From Anaerolineaceae bacterium UBA4781 (GTDB taxonomy: Bacteria > Chloroflexota > Anaerolineae > Anaerolineales > Anaerolineaceae): a stretch of 23,119 bases of DNA. Both the position numbers and the translations under genes were made by a program. Positions 14,663 through 22,972 of this stretch are shown piece by piece. The DNA is taken from contig DHHD01000047.1 of assembly GCA_002403105.1 (NCBI GenBank), positions 1 to 23,119 on the forward strand. The letters are read 5' to 3'. The notes under the pieces are model-generated. The model was given only the letters and a program-made list of their open reading frames with translations, had not been told where the DNA came from and did not search any database. How positions within the stretch are numbered: position 1 is the stretch's first letter; each line of letters begins with the position of its first letter.

Positions 14663-14705
14663 GTGTTCCTTTTTCACTTATTCTTTCTGCTTATTGGTTG
14701 TTTGT

Positions 14706-15923
14706 TCACGCAAGTTTTTCTAAAGCTTCAGCGCTAATAATACCAGTTGCTAACCCATGTATGATTGTGTAAGGTTCTAGCATTGGATTTATGAACCTAT
14801 ACCTGAATCTACGTGAAGTACCCAACTTTTGAAGTACTGGACCTCTTTTCTCATCACAAAAGTCGTTTAAATGCCGTGCGAAAGCGGGGATGTCATACTT
14901 TCGATGCATTATTAAACTCATCGGATTACGAACATCAGAAGCCATAAAAGCACCTAATGCATCTTTCTTTGCTAAAGCACATGATAACAATACTTGCGAA
15001 AACAATGTTTTTCGCGGACTAGAAATGGCTGTATTGTATGTACTAATTATTGTTTGTTGAGCTTTATTGATAGCTTCTCTAATTGCATTATCTACATCAG
15101 TTTCATTAATAGTATCTCTGTCATCATTAATGCAGGATTCTGCAGAATGTAATCCAAGAAGATGAGTATAATGTGGCAACCCTTGTGAGAGTTGTATAAT
15201 ACGATTTTTGGCAGGTGTAGTAATTTTCATTTTTAAATGTTCGTATCCCTTATCCAAAATCTCACCAAGTTCCTCAACTGACATTCTAGGCATACGAACT
15301 TGAACAAGAGTGCGTTCTGTTGACATATGTTTTTGTATTAATTCATTAACTGAATCAGCAACACCTATTAATACCAAAGTTGACGAAAGAGAATGATCCG
15401 ATAAAGTTTTTATTGTGTCTGCCATCAAGGTAGTTGTTTGTAGATCATCAATTCTATCAACCTCATCAATAATAATTACCAATACATTTGAAATGCGCTC
15501 TAAAAAATATCGTATATCTTCTGGATGAATTTCATCTAATCCATTAATAAACCCGTCTAGTGGAATTTGTTCAATAGTATCTGATTTATTGAACCCCAAA
15601 CCCTTTGATTCCTTTTTAATAACAATCTCTCGGAACACTTTATGCCAAATGCTTCTAAAATTGTCTTCGGTATCACAATTAACCTTTACTACGGTAATAC
15701 CATGCTCTAATATTTCCTTCATAATATTAGCCAAGGATGTTTTTCCAACACCTCTTTCACCATATAGGATCACATGTTGTCCCCGTTGGTTAATTGCTCT
15801 TACAACGTCATTTACCAATTCAATTCGCCCAGCAAATAAGTTGTATTGATTAATTGGCGCGCCCGGACTAAATGCTCTACTGGCAGATGCAAACCTTCTT
15901 CTTTTTTCTATATCCACACTCAT
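14706..15923 (-). CDS. Orc1/Cdc6-like AAA+ ATPase
   Basis: A 405-residue AAA+ protein. Walker A is GERGVGKTS (55-63) and Walker B is VIIIDEVDR (149-157). A sensor-1 strand (STLVLIGVADS) follows, then a lid region with RMPRMSVEELGEIL. The C-terminal 120 residues look like a winged helix (YDIPAFARHLNDFCDEKRGP, RRFRYRFINPML). This layout resembles bacterial Orc1-like ATPases of unknown role, some of them in mobile or defence loci. SD GAAGGAGCG, 4 bases before the ATG, is the best in this patch. It is convergent with the Panacea pair, sharing their terminator, and is flanked upstream by transposase debris. AT-rich. DNA binding is inferred from the winged-helix-like end. Confidence 0.8.
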   Translation of the reverse strand: MSVDIEKRRRFASASRAFSPGAPINQYNLFAGRIELVNDVVRAINQRGQHVILYGERGVGKTSLANIMKEILEHGITVVKVNCDTEDNFRSIWHKVFREIVIKKESKGLGFNKSDTIEQIPLDGFINGLDEIHPEDIRYFLERISNVLVIIIDEVDRIDDLQTTTLMADTIKTLSDHSLSSTLVLIGVADSVNELIQKHMSTERTLVQVRMPRMSVEELGEILDKGYEHLKMKITTPAKNRIIQLSQGLPHYTHLLGLHSAESCINDDRDTINETDVDNAIREAINKAQQTIISTYNTAISSPRKTLFSQVLLSCALAKKDALGAFMASDVRNPMSLIMHRKYDIPAFARHLNDFCDEKRGPVLQKLGTSRRFRYRFINPMLEPYTIIHGLATGIISAEALEKLA

Positions 15924-15994
15924 ATAACGCTCCTTCTAACTATTAATAATACCATGTTATCGATTAATTAATAGTCGGACGCTGTATGGGGACA

Positions 15995-16799
15995 TCATAT
16001 TGCTGATTTTTTGTAATATAACCACTTGCCCGAAATATCTTTGATCGCCAATACTACCCGTTCCAATCTGTCATATTTCGGTTATTATAGTGAAAAACAC
16101 ATTCATCGACATGGTGATTAAGGTGTTTTTTACTTACATGGTGGAATGTCCTTGTTAAACCTCGTTTTAAAAGTGAGAACCAATCCTCGGTAGTGTTTGT
16201 TTAATCATTGTCAATCACGTATTTATCCTTACCATGATTCACTACTTGGTGAAATGCAAATTCCTTGTCAAGATCAACATAGCCCAAGTGTTCATCGGTA
16301 ACGATGATCAATTCTTTAGTTACAATAAAGCGGATTGCATCTTTCAAGGTCTTACTGGATACATTCGATACCTTTATCACGCGAACTTCGTCATTACAAT
16401 GAACGAATGCTATAACGGGGACCTTAGTTTTTGTACTTCGTCCTTGATTCCCACTGTGTGTTTATTAGTACGCTCGTTTTTTCCTTGCCACCACATATGT
16501 TCTGTTTACTTCGATTGTTCCTGAAAGCATATCGAATAAGGTTCTTGTGTCATGACATAGTGGATACAATGGCACATGAACCAGTAGTTTATAGGAAATG
16601 TCTGATCTGCGGTGAATCTGGTGAACGCTTATACCTTTTTTGCTGGAAGCCATTAAGTAAATAGCCATAAGCCATTCGATGATCTTGATATGAGAGCGTT
16701 CAAATATTGTTCCGACTATTGCGGTGAATTGCTTCGACAGGCTTTGCATTTATAAACACCAGGTCGAGTTGCCTTGCCCTGTAGGGCGGCATATGCGCC
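15995..16799 (-). pseudogene. Degenerate IS1595 (ISXO2-like) transposase
   Basis: Conceptual minus-strand translation across several frames rebuilds an IS1595-family transposase. Residues KATRPGVYKCKACR (zinc-ribbon end) are followed, after a frameshift near 16732, by GTIFERSHIKIIEWLMAIYL and SSKKGISVHQIHRR. WFMCH then appears in another frame, followed by GTIEVNRTYV, two adjacent stops (near 16467 and 16464), TKVPVIAFV, IIVTDEHLGY, another stop, TTEDWFSLLKRGLTRTFHHV and, after a last frameshift near 16050, ERVVLAIKDISGKWLYY. The first catalytic Asp of the DDE set is Asn (EVN instead of EVD). The N-terminus is missing. The element is clearly dead. It sits directly upstream of the ATPase gene. 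Confidence 0.85.
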
Positions 16800-16818
16800 T
16801 TTATCACTACTTAACTTT

Positions 16819-16843
16819 TGTCCAATAAATGGGGTGCACTACA
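16819..16843 (-). repeat. Possible IS3/IS150-type terminal repeat remnant
   Basis: On the minus strand the bases starting at 16843 read TGTAGTGCACCCCATTTATT and continue GGACA. From memory this resembles the terminal inverted repeats of IS3-family (IS150 group) elements. It lies where the N-terminal part of the IS1595 transposase should be, suggesting a second insertion or deletion removed it. No matching opposite end was found. Confidence 0.4.
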
Positions 16844-16875
16844 CACTCACGCTGACTTTTTTCAGTTTCATGTGA

Positions 16876-18522
16876 TTATTTAAAAACAGACCATCCCAAC
16901 CAGATCCCGAGAATCAAGAAAATGATTGACATGGCGAGCTTAATGCTTGATCCCTGTTTCTGGATAAAATTGGTCAATTGTTTGGATGAGGTACCAAAGA
17001 AAACCAGCACGAAAATGACGATCAATGGAATGATAAACATAATATTGTAGAGAATCAAATACCCAACCGATTGAAAACGCAGTTCCGGCACGCTGCTGAC
17101 ATAAATAATGGTTGGCAGGTAAACCTGACCGGTGCAAGCCAGTTCCAGCAGCGAAACCACCAACCCCGTTCCAAAGGCTCCCCAGGCGTATGCCTGAATA
17201 TTTCTCCCTTTGCGGATGGTATCGTTGATGCGGCTGCGCAGTTTGTCAGGCAGTTTTAGAGCCATATCTCCCAAATCGCCTTTTCGGGTCTTGAGATAAT
17301 CAGAAAAACTGAGAACTCCAAAAACCAAGCATAATAATGCGGTAATGCCATACACGAGCTTGCCCAATATATTTAACCAGCTTCCCAGCAGGTCCAGAAT
17401 ACGATAGAAACCGATCCCAATAAGCAAGTAAGCCAGAAATACGCCCACCGTGAAAGCCAACCCAACCAGAAGAATTTCTTTGCCTTTTCTTCCACTCAAA
17501 GAAAGATAGGATACAAAGAAGATCAGGGTAGCGAATGCGCAGGGATTCAGCCCATCAACGAGACCTGCGAGAACAACTGTGATCCAGCTCATGGAGCGGA
17601 AGCGTTCAATGATATTTCGGGTGCCTTGAGATTCGTCATAAGCATCCCAGAATCTGGTGGACCCTTCAGCTTTGAAACAATCCAAGGCAGCAGCAAGAGC
17701 ACCGGGAGTGATCTCTTCTTCACCGATCCAGGCTTGATCGCCAATGAAGACGGCAGGTGTATGGAAATCATCTCTTCCGATGCGAGCAGCCATCCATTCG
17801 GCAAGATCGGCGTGATCATAAACATTAAAGCTTTCTACGATCAATTGGGGATATTGGCTACGCAGATAAGAAAGATCCGCCTCGATCATACTGCATTCCT
17901 GGCAGCCAGTTTGATAAAAGTAAGCCGCATAAATAGGAGTGCCCACTGCGCATGATTCGCTTTCCAGTGAACAAATCTCTCCTGCTGCGTTCGTGCTGCT
18001 GGAAGTGATGATCGATGAGGGATCGAAACCCTCGACTGCTGTCCAATCAATACCGCCTGCCAAAATCCCAGTCTGCGCCATTTGCGCTACATTCGCACGG
18101 ATAGTATCTTCCCCGACCAGGATCTTTTCTCCAATGATCAGAGTAGGAACAGCGCGGTCTGCTGCAGCGATATTGAAGTATTCCTGGAATTGGATGAATA
18201 ATTCATAATTCCCTGCATAATCAATATTTACCAGCCGGATATCAAGATCTGCACCCAGTTCGGATTCAAGGGGATAGATGACCTCATCCAAAATTTCATT
18301 ACAATGGGGACAATCAATACGATAGAAATACAATCCATGTACCGCTTCTGGATTACAGGGAAGATCAGCACTTATGGCAGTGGGAAGCGTAAAAGGTTGG
18401 GGTGTTTCATCAAAGCGGTAAAAATCAGCACCTGACTTATTTAAAAAACCAACCTGAGTAAAAGGGACAAAACCCAACAAAAGAGGGATGAATATAAGGA
18501 GTGGTATTAACGCACGTTTCAA
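16876..18522 (-). CDS. CcdA/DsbD-like thiol-disulfide transporter fused to two thioredoxin-like domains
   Basis: A 548-residue protein. A signal-anchor helix (3-19) is followed by thioredoxin/glutaredoxin-like domain 1 with CPHC (71-74) and cis-Pro VPTLIIG. Domain 2 has TGCQEC (Cys207, Cys210) and TPAVFIG. A six-helix CcdA-type membrane domain follows, with NPCAF (Cys328) and ELACTGQ (Cys463), the paired cysteines that shuttle electrons across the membrane. It probably passes cytosolic reducing power to its own extracytoplasmic domains for disulfide reduction or isomerisation, or haem maturation. Start: I use TTG 18522, with SD AGAGGA 6 bases upstream, because it begins exactly at MKRALIPLLIF. 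The longest frame (to 18717) would overlap the GH1 gene by 128 bases; ATG 18597 overlaps it by 8 and has no SD. It follows GH1 on the same strand. Confidence 0.85.
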   Translation of the reverse strand: MKRALIPLLIFIPLLLGFVPFTQVGFLNKSGADFYRFDETPQPFTLPTAISADLPCNPEAVHGLYFYRIDCPHCNEILDEVIYPLESELGADLDIRLVNIDYAGNYELFIQFQEYFNIAAADRAVPTLIIGEKILVGEDTIRANVAQMAQTGILAGGIDWTAVEGFDPSSIITSSSTNAAGEICSLESESCAVGTPIYAAYFYQTGCQECSMIEADLSYLRSQYPQLIVESFNVYDHADLAEWMAARIGRDDFHTPAVFIGDQAWIGEEEITPGALAAALDCFKAEGSTRFWDAYDESQGTRNIIERFRSMSWITVVLAGLVDGLNPCAFATLIFFVSYLSLSGRKGKEILLVGLAFTVGVFLAYLLIGIGFYRILDLLGSWLNILGKLVYGITALLCLVFGVLSFSDYLKTRKGDLGDMALKLPDKLRSRINDTIRKGRNIQAYAWGAFGTGLVVSLLELACTGQVYLPTIIYVSSVPELRFQSVGYLILYNIMFIIPLIVIFVLVFFGTSSKQLTNFIQKQGSSIKLAMSIIFLILGIWLGWSVFK

Positions 18523-18589
18523 ATGGGATCCTCTTTCGTATTTCGAGTACAGGTTTTTAATTTTACCTTTTCTATAACCAATGTCAAAT

Positions 18590-19915
18590 TCATTCATCCA
18601 TTTTCTGCTGAAGCTCGGGCGCAAAACGTGCAATACTCTCTGCAGGGAGGGCGTTTTGCGTGCAGATATCGTGATAGATATCCACACTGGGTCTGCGGAT
18701 ACGTTCCTGGGTTTCAATATTCAATCCCCACAAACCAAAACGCTGTGTCCAAGCGCGTTCCCATTCAAAATTATCCACCTGCGACCAATGCATATAACCG
18801 CGAATATCCATGCCACTTTGAATCGCTTTTTGCAGTTGATAAAGATGGGTGATCAAATAATGCGGGCGCATGGTATCGTGAGAATCCTCGACGCCATTTT
18901 CGGTAATATAGATAGGCACTCCATAGCGCTGCGCCCACTGCAGCGATTCGGTAAACCCGACCGGTTCGGTAGCGATAAAACCGTTTTCGCTTAATTCTGC
19001 ATCGGGATCAAAAAAACGCTCCTGAAATATACTTTTTGCAGAAAGCACATTGAATTTAATATTATCGCGGGTATAGTAATTGACACCCATGTAATCTTGC
19101 GTTCCAATGGCTTCGGGGATGGATTCTTTCCAGAGAGCGAACTTCAATTTCCCATGCATGAGGGTGTCAGCAAAAGCGTTATTAAAACTGTTAGAGGAAA
19201 ATGTTCTAATCCAGTGATCAGGGGGGAACCATTTTCTGGCAGGCAGCATGGCACGATAATTCTTAGCAAAACCAACCATGGCTTGCGGTTGGGTTCTGTG
19301 GATGGCTCGATATGCTCTGGAATGCCCGAGAAGCATGTTGCGCATCACCTGAAAAGCCGCTTTCGGATCGCTCTTCCCGGGTGGAAATTCGCCGGACATA
19401 TAACCACTAAAAACATACACGGTTGGTTCATTGATCGTGATCCACATATCTACCAGATCCTGCAGAATCGGCACAATTTTCTCGACATAACGAACAAAAC
19501 GGTCCGACGTTTCCTTATTTTCCCAGCCGCCTTTTTCATAGATCCAGATCGGGTCGGTAAAATGGTGCAGGGTTAGCATTGGTTTGAGCCCCAGTTTGAT
19601 GATCCCTTTCAGCATCTCTCGATATGTTTGGATCGAAGCTTCATCCCATTTACCGGGTTGGGGTTCTATGCGGCTCCATTCAATGGAAAGACGGTGGGCA
19701 TTTTGCCCATCCTCCACTGCGTGCTGAAGATCTTCTTTCCAGCGCCCGTTCCACCAATCGCAAGCCAACCCGGATCTGGCACCCCCGGTAATTTTCCCCG
19801 GAGTTTGTTCCCAGAGGAACCAGTTGTTATTGGTATTATTCCCTTCGACTTGATGAGAAGCTGTTGCTGAACCCCATAAAAATCCTTTGGGGAATGAGAG
19901 TGTTTCTTGTTTCAT
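18590..19915 (-). CDS. Glycoside hydrolase family 1 (beta-glucosidase/beta-glycosidase)
   Basis: A 441-residue GH1 enzyme of normal length. FPKGFLWGSATASHQVEG opens the barrel. The acid/base glutamate is E163 in TINEP, and the nucleophile is E339 in YITENG. The aglycone/glycone residues HWSQVDNFEW and the RFGL block near the C-terminus are typical. It hydrolyses beta-linked gluco- or galacto-disaccharides; no signal peptide, so it acts in the cytosol on imported sugars. The frame extends upstream to 20131, but the true start is ATG 19915: GGGAGAGG precedes it, homology begins at MKQETLSFPKGFLWG, and the promoter lies in between. It is divergent from the glucan phosphorylase gene, both serving sugar breakdown. 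Confidence 0.93.
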   Translation of the reverse strand: MKQETLSFPKGFLWGSATASHQVEGNNTNNNWFLWEQTPGKITGGARSGLACDWWNGRWKEDLQHAVEDGQNAHRLSIEWSRIEPQPGKWDEASIQTYREMLKGIIKLGLKPMLTLHHFTDPIWIYEKGGWENKETSDRFVRYVEKIVPILQDLVDMWITINEPTVYVFSGYMSGEFPPGKSDPKAAFQVMRNMLLGHSRAYRAIHRTQPQAMVGFAKNYRAMLPARKWFPPDHWIRTFSSNSFNNAFADTLMHGKLKFALWKESIPEAIGTQDYMGVNYYTRDNIKFNVLSAKSIFQERFFDPDAELSENGFIATEPVGFTESLQWAQRYGVPIYITENGVEDSHDTMRPHYLITHLYQLQKAIQSGMDIRGYMHWSQVDNFEWERAWTQRFGLWGLNIETQERIRRPSVDIYHDICTQNALPAESIARFAPELQQKMDE

Positions 19916-19955
19916 TTTCCTCTCCCAACCATTTCTTATAAAGAATATCTCGATA

Positions 19956-19984
19956 ATTATAGGCGATGTCATCGCGTCTGGTAA
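19956..19984 (-). promoter_or_regulatory. Promoter of the GH1 gene
   Basis: TTACCA (19984-19979), a 17-base spacer and a perfect TATAAT (19961-19956) on the minus strand, giving a leader of about 34 bases before the ATG at 19915. It lies inside the longer reading frame and so supports the shorter start. Confidence 0.5.
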
Positions 19985-20041
19985 ACGCAGACTGGCATTT
20001 GAAATCGTATTACTTAAGATAGAATTTATACGCAACCATGT

Positions 20042-20047
20042 TATAAT
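20042..20047 (+). promoter_or_regulatory. -10 box of the glucan phosphorylase gene
   Basis: A perfect TATAAT 48 bases before the ATG at 20096. The -35 candidate TAGAAT (20020-20025, 16-base spacer) is poor, so an activator or extra element may be needed. The leader carries a C-rich/G-rich pair (CCCGCC and GGGCAGG) that can form only an imperfect hairpin. Confidence 0.45.
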
Positions 20048-20095
20048 CCCGCCTTGCTTTTTAGGGCAGGAAAACTGTACCAAGGAAAATAATGT

Positions 20096-22252
20096 ATGGC
20101 ATATAAAAAGGTCTTCCCCAATCACTATCATTTTCCCCAGCGTATCAACCGACTGGGAGAGCTGGCGTACAACCTTTGGTGGGCATGGAATCCGGCTGCC
20201 TTGCGCCTTTTCTCAGAATTGGATAGACCCTTATGGGATTCTATGAATCATAATCCAATCGCTTTTTTGCATAAAATCGAGCATGAACTGCTGGAAAATG
20301 CTGCAAAAGACAGTTTGTATCTGGATGAATACGATGCGGTGATGCAGCAGTTCGATACCTATATGGCAACCAAGGATACCTGGTGCAGCCGTGAATACCC
20401 GGAAGCTTTGAAAGGTAAAGTTGCGTATTTTTCCTTCGAATTCGGACTGCATGAAAGCATGCCTTTTTATGCAGGTGGTCTGGGGATCCTTTCGGGAGAC
20501 CATCTGAAGGAAGCCAGCGATATGGGCATCCCTTTGATTGGAGTGGGATTCATTTATCACCAGGGCTATTTTGTGCAAAAATTGACCGAAGATGGCTGGC
20601 AAGAAACATCGTATTACCATTTCAACTTCGAAGAAATGCCCATTATTGCTTTGACCGATGCAGAGGGGAAACCATTAACGATCTCTGTTCAACTTCCTGA
20701 TAGAAAAGTGTATGCTCGCACCTGGATGATCCAGGTTGGGAGGGTGCCACTGTATTTACTGGATTCAAATGTTGAAAAGAATTCCCCGCATGACCGGCAT
20801 ATGACCGCCCGGTTGTACAGCAACGACCTGGAGATCAGGATCTCTCAAGAAATCTTACTGGGGTGCGGTGGGGTACGACTGCTTAAGAAATTAGGTGAGA
20901 AACCGACTGTTTGGCATATGAACGAAGGGCACTCTGCCTTTTTAACCCTGGAACGCGTGAATGAAATGATGAAAACAGGCTTGCCATTCGGCGAAGCGGC
21001 GGCTGAAGTAAAAAAGACCAATGTCTTCACCACTCATACCCCTGTTCCGGCGGGAAACGACCAATTCCCATTATGGTTGATCGATAAATATTTCCCAGCC
21101 ATGTGGGGTGAGTTGGGATTAACCCGTGATCAGTTCGTTGAACTGGGCAAACAAACCCAATCTTGGGGCGAAACATTCAGCATGCCTGTTTTGGCTATCA
21201 AACTCTCGGAACGAACGAATGGTGTGTCTGAACTACATGGACAGGTGGCACGGGAAATGTGGAATTTCCTGTGGCCTGATAAAAAAGTAAATGAAGTACC
21301 CATTGGATCCATTACCAACGGTATTCATGTAAACTCATGGCTGGCGCGTCGTATGCGCTTGCTTTTTGACCGCTATCTGGGTGTGAACTGGTACGATCAC
21401 ATGGATGATGAGGAGTTATGGAAGCGGATCGACCTGATCCCGGATATCGAAATTTGGGATATTCGCCGGCATCTTAAAAGAAAATTGATCAATCATGCCA
21501 TCGAATCAGCCCGCATGCACTGGTCTTCAGGAAAACACCAACCATCACAGGTGATTGCAGAAGGCGTGCTGCTGGATCAATATTCTCTCACCATCGGATT
21601 TGCACGGCGCTTTGCCACCTATAAACGGGCGAACCTGATCTTATCAGATTATGAACGACTGATTAAAATAATCACGTGTGAAGACATGCCGGTACAATTG
21701 ATCTTCGCTGGCAAAGCCCACCCGGCAGATGAACCAGGAAAACTGCTCATCCAGCAAGCATACCGAGCTGCAAAAGATCCCCGTTCGCAAGGACGAATTG
21801 TGTTCCTAGAGGATTATGACCTTAATATCGCACGCCTGATGGTACAGGGTGTGGATATCTGGATGAACACTCCTCGCCGTCCGAATGAAGCATCCGGCAC
21901 ATCCGGGATGAAAGCAGCATTGAATGGAACATTGAATTTTTCTGTTCTGGATGGCTGGTGGTGTGAAGGATATAATGAAAAGAACGGTTGGATCATCGGC
22001 AGCGATAAAGATTATGATGATCCGAATGAGCAGGATAAAAAAGATGCAGACAGCATCTATCAGATCCTGGAAAATGAAATCGTTCCGTTATACTATCAAT
22101 CTCGCACGATGGGTGATCTCTCGGAGCAATGGGTTTCAAAAATAAAAGAAAGTATCCGCTCCTGTGCACCAAAATTTAGCACGCGGCGTATGCTGCGCGA
22201 GTACATGCAGGAAATGTATCTGCCTGCCATGCAAAAAGAAAAAGACAAATAA
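20096..22252 (+). CDS. glgP: Alpha-glucan phosphorylase (GT35, DUF3417-type)
   Basis: A 718-residue GT35 enzyme of the shorter alpha-glucan family phosphorylase group. The N-terminal RLGELAYNLWWAWNPAALRL is the DUF3417 region. FSFEFGLHESMPFYAGGLGI, THTPVPAGND and FARRFATYKRANLI are core blocks. The PLP site is EASGTSGMKAALNG (598-611), with Lys606 as the Schiff-base lysine. It releases glucose-1-phosphate from glycogen or maltodextrin using phosphate. Members of this subgroup lack the classical allosteric N-terminal extension. The ATG at 20096 has AAGGA 9 bases upstream; the out-of-frame ATG at 20092 is ignored. The UPF0316 gene follows after 14 bases and is probably co-transcribed. Confidence 0.95.
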   Translation: MAYKKVFPNHYHFPQRINRLGELAYNLWWAWNPAALRLFSELDRPLWDSMNHNPIAFLHKIEHELLENAAKDSLYLDEYDAVMQQFDTYMATKDTWCSREYPEALKGKVAYFSFEFGLHESMPFYAGGLGILSGDHLKEASDMGIPLIGVGFIYHQGYFVQKLTEDGWQETSYYHFNFEEMPIIALTDAEGKPLTISVQLPDRKVYARTWMIQVGRVPLYLLDSNVEKNSPHDRHMTARLYSNDLEIRISQEILLGCGGVRLLKKLGEKPTVWHMNEGHSAFLTLERVNEMMKTGLPFGEAAAEVKKTNVFTTHTPVPAGNDQFPLWLIDKYFPAMWGELGLTRDQFVELGKQTQSWGETFSMPVLAIKLSERTNGVSELHGQVAREMWNFLWPDKKVNEVPIGSITNGIHVNSWLARRMRLLFDRYLGVNWYDHMDDEELWKRIDLIPDIEIWDIRRHLKRKLINHAIESARMHWSSGKHQPSQVIAEGVLLDQYSLTIGFARRFATYKRANLILSDYERLIKIITCEDMPVQLIFAGKAHPADEPGKLLIQQAYRAAKDPRSQGRIVFLEDYDLNIARLMVQGVDIWMNTPRRPNEASGTSGMKAALNGTLNFSVLDGWWCEGYNEKNGWIIGSDKDYDDPNEQDKKDADSIYQILENEIVPLYYQSRTMGDLSEQWVSKIKESIRSCAPKFSTRRMLREYMQEMYLPAMQKEKDK

Positions 22253-22266
22253 ATTAAGGAGTGATG

Positions 22267-22803
22267 ATGGAAGTTTTATTAGATCCAATGGCGTGGTTAT
22301 CAGCCCTGGGGATCTTCTTCGTGCGCGTATTAAGTATTGCGTTGGACACAGTACGCATGATATCTGTGATGAGAGGGAAGAAAGCCATAGCCTGGGTGCT
22401 GGGAGTGGCAACATCTGGCTTGTTCGTACTTTCGATCGGGTGGGTCATGGCAGACTTATCGAACCCCCTTAAAATTGCTGCATACAGCGTTGGATTTGCA
22501 TACGGCACGATCGTTGGAATGAACATGGAAAAGAAAATGGCTATGGGGCACACATTTCTTACCGTAATCAGTTCGTGCCGCGGGGCTGGATTGGTGGAGA
22601 CTCTACGCAGTGCAGGGTATGCAGTTACCGAAATACCGGCACGCGGGAAAGACGGAATGGTGACCATGCTTGAATTGGGCGTGGAACGAAAAGACCTGCT
22701 GAAGGTGCAGGGTATGATCACAGAAATCGATCCGAGTGCATTCATCACCTCGCGTGATATCGAACCTGTCCACCGCGGGTATTGGGGCGGACAAAGAAGT
22801 TAA
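22267..22803 (+). CDS. UPF0316 (DUF2179/DUF5698) membrane protein
   Basis: A 178-residue protein with three N-terminal membrane helices (ALGIFFVRVLSIALDTVRMI, VLGVATSGLFVLSIGWVMA, KIAAYSVGFAYGTIVGMNM) carrying the RVLSIALDTVR motif of the UPF0316 family. A small soluble DUF2179 domain follows (GYAVTEIPARGKDGMVTMLE, then IDPSAFITSRDIEPV). Function unknown; the DUF2179 fold is shared with YitT-like proteins and may bind a nucleotide. Start at ATG 22267 with AAGGAG 5 bases upstream; GTG 22261 overlaps the SD, and ATG 22264 is only two bases from it. It ends before a strong terminator. Confidence 0.88.
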   Translation: MEVLLDPMAWLSALGIFFVRVLSIALDTVRMISVMRGKKAIAWVLGVATSGLFVLSIGWVMADLSNPLKIAAYSVGFAYGTIVGMNMEKKMAMGHTFLTVISSCRGAGLVETLRSAGYAVTEIPARGKDGMVTMLELGVERKDLLKVQGMITEIDPSAFITSRDIEPVHRGYWGGQRS

Positions 22804-22810
22804 ATTTCTG

Positions 22811-22840
22811 AGAGGTTGTTTATAAAACGACCTCTTTTTT
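22811..22840 (+). terminator. Intrinsic terminator after glgP-UPF0316
   Basis: AGAGGTTGTTT (22811-22821), ATA loop, AAACGACCTCT (22825-22835), pairing over 11 bases with one G-T wobble, then T5. It lies 8 bases after the UPF0316 stop. Confidence 0.85.
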
Positions 22841-22931
22841 ATTGTTTCCTAACAAAAAGAGCATGTAAAGAAGTGAGAAATTTTCAGGTTAAATCATTTC
22901 CAATAATGGGTGTGGGAATTCTGATTTGTTC

Positions 22932-22955
22932 ATGTTAGAATTAATATTCTAACAT
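22932..22955. promoter_or_regulatory. Perfect 10-bp-arm palindrome
   Basis: ATGTTAGAAT (22932-22941), TAAT spacer, ATTCTAACAT (22946-22955). There is no T-tract, so an operator is more likely than a terminator. The arms differ from the XRE-cupin operator at 1161-1188. Confidence 0.45.
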
Positions 22956-22960
22956 TAAAT

Positions 22961-22972
22961 CATTCATGAATG
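22961..22972. promoter_or_regulatory. Perfect 12-bp palindrome CATTCATGAATG
   Basis: A self-complementary 12-mer five bases after the larger palindrome. The spacing suggests a compound regulatory site; no binding protein can be named. Confidence 0.35.

Noticed and set aside
16234..16664. Two plus-strand frames in the IS region (16234-16524 and 16431-16664)
   Set aside because: They lie antisense to the reconstructed IS1595 transposase and show no protein-like features.
18523..18717. Longer N-terminus for the CcdA-fusion protein (start at 18717)
   Set aside because: It overlaps the conserved GH1 C-terminus by 128 bases, has no signal-like start and lacks an SD; TTG 18522 has both SD and signal anchor.
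18581..18994. 137-residue plus-strand frame opposite GH1
   Set aside because: Antisense shadow of GH1 with no family features.
19916..20131. Longer N-terminus for GH1 (start at 20131)
   Set aside because: It would overlap the glucan phosphorylase start, includes the GH1 promoter, and adds 72 residues not found in the family.
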